25,437 nt of DNA. It comes from Chryseobacterium sp. GTDB taxonomy: Bacteria > Bacteroidota > Bacteroidia > Flavobacteriales > Weeksellaceae. This document shows, piece by piece, positions 1 through 6,644 of this stretch (position 1 is its first letter; each line of letters starts with the position of its first letter). Where the stretch lies: NCBI GenBank assembly GCA_030146295.1, contig JASLCD010000010.1:1-25437 (forward strand), given 5' to 3'. The notes below the pieces were generated by a model, which did no database searches, was not told the DNA's origin, and worked only from the letters and a program-made list of their open reading frames with translations. A program made the position numbers and the translations under genes.

Positions 1-63
1 ATCTTTTATCTTTTATCTTTTATCTTTTATCTTTTATCTTTTATCTTTTATCTTTTATCTTTT
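1..63. repeat. Heptamer tandem repeat, 9 copies of ATCTTTT
   Basis: Nine perfect back-to-back copies of the 7-bp unit ATCTTTT start at the window edge, so the array may be longer to the left. The strand is strongly asymmetric (only A, T and C). Seven is not a multiple of three, and no gene is visible across it, so it is intergenic on present evidence. It ends about 14 bp before a TAAATTTC sequence (77-84) that resembles the Bacteroidetes -7 promoter element, so copy-number changes could alter promoter spacing. That last point is inference. Confidence 0.95.
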
Positions 64-198
64 AAACATTATGTTATAAATTTCGTTAAGATTCCTGAAA
101 ACTATTATTTCATATTATTTAATTTCGTAATTTTAATGGAGAGAATGTTTTTGGGAAGTACTCAAAATTATTTTAAATCAACCAAATCTTATGTTATC

Positions 199-486
199 AT
201 GGAAAATATAAAGTTTCAGGTATCTCCATATCAGGATGAATTGCAGCTGCTTATTGATGGAAAAAAGGCAGGTTATATGTCTATAGAGGTTGACGGAAGG
301 CTGCTTATTGTATATTATACGAAACTTGATGAAGAGCGTGAAGGAAAAGGATACGCCAAACTATTGCTGGATGAGCTGGTACGTTACGCAGAAGAAAAAG
401 ATTTGCTTGTAGACCCGGAATGTGATTTTGTACGCCAACAGTTTGAAAATCATCCTGTAAGATATAAAGACATTTGGCATGCCTGA
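199..486 (+). CDS. Small GNAT-like N-acetyltransferase (YjdJ / Acetyltransf_CG type)
   Basis: A 95-residue protein of the short acetyltransferase-like family PF14542 (YjdJ type). It shows the acetyl-CoA loop EREGKGYA (residues 46-53) followed by a helix, then the family's C-terminal pattern DPECDFV and HPVRYKD (72-91). These mini-GNATs lack much of a standard acetyltransferase; substrates are generally unknown and the protein is probably cytoplasmic. The reading frame is open back to an ATG at 136, but those 21 extra residues are polar and fit no family start, so the ATG at 199 is preferred. The gene abuts the next, convergent gene stop to stop without an obvious terminator between them. The family call is from motif recognition and the start is moderately certain. 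Confidence 0.82.
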   Translation: MENIKFQVSPYQDELQLLIDGKKAGYMSIEVDGRLLIVYYTKLDEEREGKGYAKLLLDELVRYAEEKDLLVDPECDFVRQQFENHPVRYKDIWHA

Positions 487-1584
487 TCAGTGGTCCCACC
501 AGGCTGTAAATTTCTGTTGATGCTGATTCAGATCTACAACCTCTCCAATCATAGGAGTGAGGATATTCAACCTGTTTTCTTTTCCAAGAGCAGTTATCCT
601 TTGTAAAGGTTCATTCCATGGGTGAAGGGCGAGTGCAAATTTTGCTGCATGAACCGGGATGATACGCTCTGCTTTAAGATCTATACCAGCCTGAATGACA
701 TCTTCTGGCATTGTGTGGATATACTTCCACGCTTCTCCATATTGCCCGTTCTCAAGAATAGCATAATCAAAAGGACCGTATTGTTCGCCAATTTTTTTAA
801 AATGGGTATCATAGCCACTGTCTCCGCCTAAGAAGATTCTCTTTGAAGGTGTTATCAGAACATAGGAACTCCATAGGGTATCATTCTGCCGGATTCTCCT
901 GCCTGAAAAATGCCTGGCAGGGGTAAATACGATTTTCAGATTATTTTTCAGTTCCACTTCTGTTCCCCACTCTTCTTCAATAAGTGTATTTTCAGCATAC
1001 CCCCATCTCTCAAGATGCGCTCCTACTCCTAAAGGCAGAATAGCCATTTCCGTTCTGTCTTTGATAGACTTCACAGTAGGATAATCCAAATGGTCAAAAT
1101 GATCATGGGTTATTACCAGATAATCAATATGGGGAATATCTTCGGGTTTAAAGATATCAGATCCTTTGAATGCTTTGTTGAAGTATTTAAAAGGGGAACC
1201 ATACACGCTCAATACAGGATCAATCAGAAAGGAAATACCATCCGTCTGCAGATAATAAGATGAATGTCCCAGCCAGATGAACACATCCTGGTTTTTATCT
1301 CTGCTTTTCAAATCGGTATGAATGGAGGGAATTTCTTTCAAAGGTTTCAATAGCGGATCTTTTTTTCCTAAAAAGAAGTCGTAGGTTACTTTTGACATTT
1401 TATAACCTTCTGTAATAGATGGTGTGTGGCTGATATTCTGAAACTGTTTTTCTTTATAGAGTTTCGACTGCCTGATACGTTTCAGCCTCTTTCCTTTTGG
1501 CACTCCGCCAAACACCTTCATATTGATCACTATAAAAAAGGTAACCGTCAGAATAGCTACAGTCGTAATAATCCAATAAATCAT
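487..1584 (-). CDS. Membrane-anchored MBL-fold metallo-hydrolase (UlaG/NAPE-PLD-like)
   Basis: A 365-residue metallo-beta-lactamase-fold hydrolase of the Lactamase_B_2 type (PF12706). A single hydrophobic segment at residues 4-21 suggests an N-terminal membrane anchor. It is followed by a basic stretch and then the catalytic domain, with WLGHSSYYL near 104 and the metal-binding HDHFDH motif at 160-165. Further histidines lie in PARHFSG, GGDSGYD and PVHAAKFAL, as expected for a two-metal site. Relatives include N-acyl-phosphatidylethanolamine phospholipase D and UlaG-like lactonases; the substrate here is not known. Its 3' end touches the stop of the convergent acetyltransferase gene. Its 5' end faces the S41 peptidase gene across a 170-bp divergent region that should hold both promoters. 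Confidence 0.88.
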   Translation of the reverse strand: MIYWIITTVAILTVTFFIVINMKVFGGVPKGKRLKRIRQSKLYKEKQFQNISHTPSITEGYKMSKVTYDFFLGKKDPLLKPLKEIPSIHTDLKSRDKNQDVFIWLGHSSYYLQTDGISFLIDPVLSVYGSPFKYFNKAFKGSDIFKPEDIPHIDYLVITHDHFDHLDYPTVKSIKDRTEMAILPLGVGAHLERWGYAENTLIEEEWGTEVELKNNLKIVFTPARHFSGRRIRQNDTLWSSYVLITPSKRIFLGGDSGYDTHFKKIGEQYGPFDYAILENGQYGEAWKYIHTMPEDVIQAGIDLKAERIIPVHAAKFALALHPWNEPLQRITALGKENRLNILTPMIGEVVDLNQHQQKFTAWWDH

Positions 1585-1754
1585 CTGTACAAATAAATAT
1601 CAAATGTATTGACTTTTACTTTTAAATGAAAATATATTCTGTTTTACTGCATTTTTTAACTAAATTTATCATGTATTTTGGAAAATTTATTACTCATTTA
1701 AGCTATGATTAATTTTAAACTTTCTATTTTAGCACCTTAAAAAACTCAGATCTA

Positions 1755-3293
1755 TTGAAAAATTATTCGGTAATATTTCTTCTCGCAATACTTTCGTCTT
1801 GTGTCTCTACAAGAAAACACAACGAACAGCGGGCCTCATGTATTCCACCGGAGCAACTCAAAGAGGATGTGGACTTTGCTTATTCAAAATTACAGCAAAT
1901 GCACCCTCAATTATACTGGTATATTTCCAAGAAAGACCTGGATCATAAATTTGATAGTCTTAAACAGACTCTTACCGAATCACTTACTCCTCTTCAGTTT
2001 TATTTTAAACTTCAGCCTGTCATAGCGGGAATCCGCGAAGGTCATCTTTCATTGAGAATTCCCAGAAAGAAATTTACCAAAAGGGAGTTTAAAAAACTGG
2101 AACATCAGAAAGGAATGTTCAGCCGTTTTGAATATTATATATCAGGCGATCAGATGTATATTATTCAAAACAAAGATTCTATTGAAAATATACAACCCGG
2201 AACAGAGATTTTATCCATCAACAATGTTCCAGTTTCGGATTATATAAAGAAGTACAGAAGCCTGATCAGCAGTGATGGTGACAATACTACTTTCCATCCT
2301 TATTTTTTAAAAGATCTTTTCTTTAATTTTTATACTGCAGAGAACGGTTTTGGGAGTAAAGCCACGCTTGAAACTCTTTATCAGGGAGAAAAACGAACGT
2401 ATACCTTAAGCAGAGAAACAAAATCTGACTCTGATCTTGAGAAGGATAAGGAAATGCAGAAAAAGACACTGGAGAAGAAACTGAACGATTATGTAGCTTC
2501 CAGCAACTCTTATAACAGAAGTTTCAAATTTCTGGATAAAGACAGTACGATTGCGTATATCAAGGTACAAAGTTTCTCCAGGGATTATTCTGATGAATTT
2601 TATAAAAAGACATTTGCCAAGATCAATGATGCCCGGTCTCCTTACCTCATCATAGATGTCCGAAATAACTACGGGGGTTCTCTTTATGAGATCAACAATC
2701 TGTATTCCTATTTAGCAGATGCTCCTTTTACTTTGATCAAGCCTTCCCAGGTAACATCAAGAGATACTCCACTGCGCACAAATTATTTCAGAAAAAGCAA
2801 CCCTTTAGAATATGCTCTTAAAAGTATTGCCTATCCAAGTTATTTTTTCGCACAGGCTTTCAGTACCTATAAAAAAGACGGAAAGGTTTTCTATAAAATG
2901 AAAGCTGACAAACCCACAAAACCTAATAAACAAGCCTTCCACGGAAAGGTTTTTGTATTGATCAACGGGGGAAGCTTCTCAGCATCTTCTATTATTACGG
3001 CTAAACTTAAGAATGATAAAAGGGCAACGCTGGTGGGTGAAGAAACCGGTGGTGCCAATGACGGAACTGTGGCTGGCTTTTATTCTTATCAAAAGCTTCC
3101 CAATTCGGAAATCAGGTTTCCTATCGGGTTACTTCTCGTACAGCCTAATATCAATTTCTCAGACTCACGGAAGGGTGTTATTCCTGATGTGGTGGTTACT
3201 GAAAGTATGCAGGATATTATTGACAAAAAAGATCCCCAGCTGGATTGGATAAAAAACGAAATCGCAAAAGAAAAAGATCATAAAGGACAATAA
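1755..3293 (+). CDS. S41 family peptidase, lipoprotein (C-terminal processing protease type)
   Basis: A 512-residue predicted lipoprotein with a lipobox ending LLAILSSC at residues 9-16. An N-terminal helical region is followed by a PDZ-like part around 150-190 (GTEILSINNVPV) and the S41 peptidase domain (PF03572). The active-site serine lies in GGSFSAS (about residues 405-411), followed by the conserved GEETGG. S41 enzymes cleave C-terminal tails of periplasmic or outer-membrane proteins; the target is unknown. The only start giving the complete signal peptide is a TTG at 1755: no ATG or GTG lies upstream in frame before a stop at 1716. The gene ends at a strong hairpin shared with the convergent gene. 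Confidence 0.9.
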   Translation: MKNYSVIFLLAILSSCVSTRKHNEQRASCIPPEQLKEDVDFAYSKLQQMHPQLYWYISKKDLDHKFDSLKQTLTESLTPLQFYFKLQPVIAGIREGHLSLRIPRKKFTKREFKKLEHQKGMFSRFEYYISGDQMYIIQNKDSIENIQPGTEILSINNVPVSDYIKKYRSLISSDGDNTTFHPYFLKDLFFNFYTAENGFGSKATLETLYQGEKRTYTLSRETKSDSDLEKDKEMQKKTLEKKLNDYVASSNSYNRSFKFLDKDSTIAYIKVQSFSRDYSDEFYKKTFAKINDARSPYLIIDVRNNYGGSLYEINNLYSYLADAPFTLIKPSQVTSRDTPLRTNYFRKSNPLEYALKSIAYPSYFFAQAFSTYKKDGKVFYKMKADKPTKPNKQAFHGKVFVLINGGSFSASSIITAKLKNDKRATLVGEETGGANDGTVAGFYSYQKLPNSEIRFPIGLLLVQPNINFSDSRKGVIPDVVVTESMQDIIDKKDPQLDWIKNEIAKEKDHKGQ

Positions 3294-3298
3294 TGTAT

Positions 3299-3333
3299 AA
3301 AGGTTCGGCGGGCCTTCAGCCCGCCGAACCTTT
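3299..3333. terminator. Bidirectional hairpin terminator, 14-bp perfect stem
   Basis: The arms at 3299-3312 and 3320-3333 are perfectly complementary (GGTTCGGCGGG core) with a 7-nt loop, and A/T runs lie on both sides. It fills almost the whole 41-bp space between two convergent stops, so it can end transcripts from both the S41 peptidase gene and the minus-strand membrane protein gene. Confidence 0.9.
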
Positions 3334-3334
3334 T

Positions 3335-3925
3335 CTATCTTTTCAACTCTTCCAAAAGGTTTTCAATATGCTGCATGTATCTTCCGTAATAACGGTGAAA
3401 CCACAATTTTCCTACCAGATAGAGCAAAAACAATCCTCCAATCACAGAGCCAATCAGGATCACTGCGATCTTTAGCTCACTTAAAGGTTTTGGCCACGGG
3501 ATAAATTCCAGAACAATAAGGATCTCACATACCAGAAACGGTGCAAAACTAATGTAGTATGATAGATAATACTGTTTATTCAGATTCAGCTGCATCACAA
3601 GATCTTTCAGAGAGTCGTAAGTCTTAGGTACAGGATTACTGATTTCGTTATACAGTTTAAAGAACTTACTGAAAAAGAAAACGGTAACAATAAGCATGGA
3701 AGCAATTAAAACTGTTATATACAACTGTAGTTTAAAGGGTCTGCAGACTGAGCAAACCAGAAAAGCGAAAACAAAGATTCCTATTCCCCACCAGAATTCC
3801 ACACGCATATTTTTACGTATTTTTTCAAGGGGAAGATTCAGTTTATTTCTTTGCTCTATGCTTATTTCAGGAGTTTCCTCCATAATATCTTCATTCCAGG
3901 TATTTTTCAATTCATCGATATTCAT
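3335..3925 (-). CDS. Four-TM membrane protein paired with ECF sigma factor, possible anti-sigma factor
   Basis: A 196-residue protein with a short soluble N-terminus (MNIDELKNTWNEDI), four predicted membrane segments (about residues 44-63, 68-93, 118-142 and 149-176) and a short C-terminal helix after YYGRY. It lies 13 bp downstream of an ECF sigma gene on the same strand, the usual position for an anti-sigma factor. No zinc-binding anti-sigma (ZAS) HxxxCxxC motif is visible, so an anti-sigma role is inferred from position only. It is clearly paralogous to the protein at 5154-5969: both share the ELxNxWN start, a PLxxxxxNMxxEFW stretch and the YYxxYGRY tail. It is probably cotranscribed with its sigma gene and ended by the hairpin just downstream. 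Confidence 0.8.
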   Translation of the reverse strand: MNIDELKNTWNEDIMEETPEISIEQRNKLNLPLEKIRKNMRVEFWWGIGIFVFAFLVCSVCRPFKLQLYITVLIASMLIVTVFFFSKFFKLYNEISNPVPKTYDSLKDLVMQLNLNKQYYLSYYISFAPFLVCEILIVLEFIPWPKPLSELKIAVILIGSVIGGLFLLYLVGKLWFHRYYGRYMQHIENLLEELKR

Positions 3926-3938
3926 TGGATTACTGATT

Positions 3939-4448
3939 TTAATGTTTGTTGGTTTTTATTTGGCCTAAGATATCTTTAAGCTTATTTTTTGCCCGGTTCA
4001 TTTTCACTCTTGCATTTCCTTCAGAGATTCCCATCTGCTCCGCAATCTGCTTACCTGAAAAATCTTCCAGATAATAGAACACAAAAGCTTTATCAATGGG
4101 ATTGAGTTGATGTATAGCCTTATACATTTCAGCCAGGCGCTCTTCTTTGCGATAGTCATAATCTTCATGGGCAATGATATGATTAGAAAAATCTTCATGG
4201 GCAATAAAGCTTCTTCTTTTTTCTGATTTGAGGAAAATAATGGCTGTATTTAAAGCAATTCTGTACAGCCATGTTGAAAATTCGCTTTCACCTCTGAAAC
4301 CAGGAAATGCTTTCCAGAGCTGATAGGTAATCTCCTGAAAAAGATCATCCCGATCATCCTTTTCAGTCATGTACATTTTAGAAATCTTAAATAGGATTCC
4401 CTTATGCTGTTCAATTTGACTTATAAACTCTTGTTCTAATGAGGTCAT
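3939..4448 (-). CDS. ECF-type RNA polymerase sigma factor (copy A)
   Basis: A 169-residue sigma-70 family protein of ECF type, with only regions 2 and 4. Region 2 contains DDLFQEITYQLWKAF and FSTWLYRIALNTAI (about residues 33-70), the core-polymerase and -10 recognition surfaces. Region 4 has the helix-turn-helix FSGKQIAEQMGISEGNARVKMNRA (about 129-153). The linker holds a short in-frame direct repeat (IAHED twice). It is followed 13 bp later by a four-TM membrane protein and is highly similar to the second sigma factor at 5981-6490. It should redirect RNA polymerase to a small regulon once its membrane partner responds to an envelope signal; the signal and targets are unknown. Confidence 0.93.
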   Translation of the reverse strand: MTSLEQEFISQIEQHKGILFKISKMYMTEKDDRDDLFQEITYQLWKAFPGFRGESEFSTWLYRIALNTAIIFLKSEKRRSFIAHEDFSNHIIAHEDYDYRKEERLAEMYKAIHQLNPIDKAFVFYYLEDFSGKQIAEQMGISEGNARVKMNRAKNKLKDILGQIKTNKH

Positions 4449-4520
4449 GATTTGTTACTCTAAAGAGTTAGTTTTCGTTTAAAAAAATTGTTACAGTATT
4501 TTTTACAAAAGAAATAAAAA

Positions 4521-4545
4521 ACCTGACAGAAAAATACTGCCAGGT
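4521..4545 (-). terminator. Intrinsic terminator (minus strand)
   Basis: Nine-base arms at 4521-4529 and 4537-4545 pair with one G-U wobble on the minus-strand RNA and a 7-nt loop, followed on that strand by five T, an A and three more T. It lies 72 bp upstream of sigma gene A and about 187 bp beyond the stop of the gene at 4732-5091, so the transcript it ends is not obvious. Confidence 0.75.
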
Positions 4546-4679
4546 GCTCACGATGTGTACTTTTAACGTTGCTATTTTCTTAGCACCGTATTTTGCTCAA
4601 CGTAATTTTTATCAGATTTTACCTTTGAAAGTCCATCGGAGCACTTTTATTTAACCCGACCAGTGTACCTAAAAATAAA

Positions 4680-4705
4680 GAACCTGATATTTTTATACCA
4701 GGTTC
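4680..4705 (-). terminator. Intrinsic terminator downstream of the DUF7716-like gene
   Basis: Arms GAACCTG (4680-4686) and CAGGTTC (4699-4705) form a 7-bp stem with a 12-nt AT-rich loop. On the minus strand a T-rich run follows. It lies 26 bp beyond the stop of the 4732-5091 gene. Confidence 0.75.
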
Positions 4706-4731
4706 ATCATTTAAAGTATGTAATGCTATTA

Positions 4732-5091
4732 TTATTTAAAATCCATAAAATCATCTTTTTCAAGATAATGATTGAGTGCTTTAATAAGCTGGGAAGAAGT
4801 AATATCAGCATGCTGACGGAAAGCAAGATCTACCACATCCTGAATATTCTCATCAGAACACATATAGTTCAGTTTATTATGATATACAAAATCAGGCAAG
4901 ATTTCGCTGTCATTCCCTCCTATATCCAAAGGGTCCCCAATAAAAACTTTCATTTCGGGTTCAAACTCGTCTTTTGAAGAGTAAACTGCATAATTATATT
5001 CCGGATCAAAAGATGTTTTCCGATCCTGTTTATTTTTTACAACCTCCAGAAATTCTTCTATAGAATACATTTGATTTTTAAAATCATCCAT
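4732..5091 (-). CDS. Hypothetical DUF7716-like acidic protein
   Basis: A 119-residue soluble, acidic protein without signal peptide or membrane segment. Its second half (FIGDPLD, ILPDFVYHNKLNYM, LIKALNHYLEKDDFMDF) resembles the DUF7716 family as I remember it, whose members end in a similar Y..NDAFIDF pattern and are sometimes found near polymorphic toxin genes. No toxin gene is in the window, so no immunity role is proposed. It sits alone between the two sigma/membrane modules on the same strand, with its own terminator downstream. The family assignment is tentative. Confidence 0.7.
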   Translation of the reverse strand: MDDFKNQMYSIEEFLEVVKNKQDRKTSFDPEYNYAVYSSKDEFEPEMKVFIGDPLDIGGNDSEILPDFVYHNKLNYMCSDENIQDVVDLAFRQHADITSSQLIKALNHYLEKDDFMDFK

Positions 5092-5153
5092 CTGATATTT
5101 TTTTACAACTCAATTTTTTAAAGATAGAAATTTTGCGGAATATAAAATAATTT

Positions 5154-5969
5154 CTAATTCAGTTTATTTAAAGCCCTCTTCAACGATCCGATATTCAAAA
5201 AATCAAGCTTTGCTCCCACTATGATGATGATCAAAAGAACAACTGCAAGAAACAGAATGATCACAATATACATGGATACAAACCAAATGACGGTATTCAG
5301 AATATTTCCTTTGATGCCCATTTTATTCATGAAAAATTTCTGTGAACGCTCAAACCATGTTTTTTTCCTTGGAGGTCTGGGACTTAGTTCAATTTCATTA
5401 AGCTCATCTACCAAACGTACCACATCATCAATATATCTTCCGTACATATAGTAGATCCAGTATTTGATGATAAAAGCAATCAGGAGCAGGGTAATCAGAA
5501 GGCTGATCCCGAAGATAGCCAGATTGTATTCTCTCTCAAAATGAAAATTTATTCTGATCAGGGAAAGAAGAAATCCAAGAGGAATATAGGAAATATAATA
5601 GGCTATATAGATTTCTTTTGATAGAAGAAGCTGGGTTTTAAGATTGAACAAATCATAATTGGTATTGATACTCTTCTTTTGAAGGAGCTTATAGAGTTTC
5701 AGAAACCTGGAATAAAAATAGACGATAATCACAATAGTCAGGATGGTGACAAATGCGGATATAATTCTAATATTAGAATCAGCAGAAGCCAATGGGAAAT
5801 TGGTCAGAAGTAAGGGCAGCGTTACAATCATCAGCCAGAACTCGGTTTCCATATTCACTTTCAGCATCTGCAATGGAGAATGTATTTCTTTCTGTTTTTC
5901 GAGAGAAATTTCCGGGAATTCCTGTCCCTTATCTTTATTCCAAAGTTCTTTAAAGTTATCTAGCTCCAT
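5154..5969 (-). CDS. Multi-pass membrane protein paired with ECF sigma factor, extended paralogue
   Basis: A 271-residue paralogue of the membrane protein at 3335-3925, with the same soluble N-terminus (MELDNFKELWN), the same four membrane segments (about residues 44-61, 69-95, 121-143 and 149-175) and the shared YYxYGRY tail. It then continues for about 75 residues: a basic, proline-rich linker (SPRPPRKKTW) and one further long hydrophobic segment near 228-252 (FVSMYIVIILFLAVV). The shorter paralogue stops where this extension begins. It starts 11 bp after the sigma gene at 5981-6490, so the two are probably one transcript. An anti-sigma or signal-sensing role is inferred from context; no known anti-sigma domain is recognised. 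Confidence 0.8.
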   Translation of the reverse strand: MELDNFKELWNKDKGQEFPEISLEKQKEIHSPLQMLKVNMETEFWLMIVTLPLLLTNFPLASADSNIRIISAFVTILTIVIIVYFYSRFLKLYKLLQKKSINTNYDLFNLKTQLLLSKEIYIAYYISYIPLGFLLSLIRINFHFEREYNLAIFGISLLITLLLIAFIIKYWIYYMYGRYIDDVVRLVDELNEIELSPRPPRKKTWFERSQKFFMNKMGIKGNILNTVIWFVSMYIVIILFLAVVLLIIIIVGAKLDFLNIGSLKRALNKLN

Positions 5970-5980
5970 CGTTTTATCTT

Positions 5981-6490
5981 TTAATGAGAACCTGTCCTTT
6001 GTTTGGTAATGACTTCTTTCAGCTTCTCTTTTGCCCTTTTCAGTTTTACGCGTGTATTGACTTCGGTAATTCCCAGCTGAATGGCAATTTCTTTTCCCGA
6101 AAAGCCTTCTAAAAAGAAAAATATAAGTGCTTTGTCAATTGGGCTCAGCTGATGGATTGCTTCATACATCAGCTTCATATTCACATCATCCGTATCATTA
6201 TAAGGTTCCTGCCGGGCATTCAGCCCTTCTATATTCTGATTCTGTATAAAACTACGCTTTTTTTCACTTCTCAGGAAAACAATTGCTGTGTTTAAGGCAG
6301 TTCTGTATAGCCATGTAGAGAAATCACTTCTCTTTTGAAAATCACCGTATGATTTCCAGGCCTGGTAAATGATCTCCTGATAGAGGTCATTCTGATCGTC
6401 TTTATTATCCATATACATTTTAGAAATCTTGAAAACAACCCCTTTGTGCTTTTCAATTTTCTCTAAAAATTCTTTTTCCGGTGAAGACAT
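5981..6490 (-). CDS. ECF-type RNA polymerase sigma factor (copy B)
   Basis: A 169-residue ECF sigma factor, the same length as copy A and very similar to it along its whole length. Region 2 carries DDQNDLYQEIIYQAWKSY and FSTWLYRTALNTAIVFL; region 4 carries FSGKEIAIQLGITEVNTRVKLKRA. The linker between the regions differs most (QNQNIEGLNARQEPYNDTDD instead of the IAHED repeat of copy A). It heads a two-gene unit with the extended membrane protein. Its 5' end lies beyond the terminator of the gapN-like gene, so it should have its own promoter within 6491-6575. Confidence 0.93.
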   Translation of the reverse strand: MSSPEKEFLEKIEKHKGVVFKISKMYMDNKDDQNDLYQEIIYQAWKSYGDFQKRSDFSTWLYRTALNTAIVFLRSEKKRSFIQNQNIEGLNARQEPYNDTDDVNMKLMYEAIHQLSPIDKALIFFFLEGFSGKEIAIQLGITEVNTRVKLKRAKEKLKEVITKQRTGSH

Positions 6491-6575
6491 GATTTACACA
6501 CTGATCCTTAGATGATATTTACAAAAAAACACCATCTTGATTATAACACAAACTTTATTTCTGCCATTAAGTTAA

Positions 6576-6615
6576 AAAAATCCTCAAAAAACAAGGTAGT
6601 TTATTGAGGATTTTT
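6576..6615 (-). terminator. Intrinsic terminator downstream of the GapN-like gene
   Basis: The 12-bp arms AAAAATCCTCAA (6576-6587) and TTGAGGATTTTT (6604-6615) are perfectly complementary with a 16-nt loop. T runs on both strands give the form of a rho-independent terminator. It lies 29 bp past the stop of the gene at 6645-8273. Confidence 0.85.
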
Positions 6616-6644
6616 ATTTATGTTAAATTGTATACCGATGAGAA

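Larger units (their letters stand above)
4449..4731 (-). other. 283-bp gap with two similar terminators and a possible minus-strand small RNA
   Basis: No gene is called here. Two minus-strand terminator hairpins, both built on ACCTG/CAGGT arms, lie at 4680-4705 and 4521-4545. The first serves the DUF7716-like gene at 4732-5091. The second, about 135 nt further on, has no obvious gene of its own. The stretch between them (about 4546-4679) has short open minus-strand stretches in two frames without a start codon, so it could be a small RNA, a 3' extension or the remains of a small gene. I did not find a convincing promoter in it. Confidence 0.3.

Noticed and set aside
487..1584. Metallo-hydrolase as a class B beta-lactamase
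   Set aside because: The HxHxDH motif alone does not indicate beta-lactam hydrolysis. The sequence fits Lactamase_B_2/NAPE-PLD-like enzymes with a membrane anchor, not the chromosomal metallo-beta-lactamases of this group.
4552..4653. 33-codon plus-strand frame starting ATG TGT ACT
   Set aside because: It lies in the terminator-flanked gap, has no ribosome-binding or promoter signal, and its residues show no recognisable pattern; the minus-strand explanation fits the terminators better.
5092..5153. Weak AT-only hairpin (AGAAATT/AATTTCT) after the extended membrane protein gene
   Set aside because: The stem is AT-only with a long loop, so it cannot be called a terminator with confidence.
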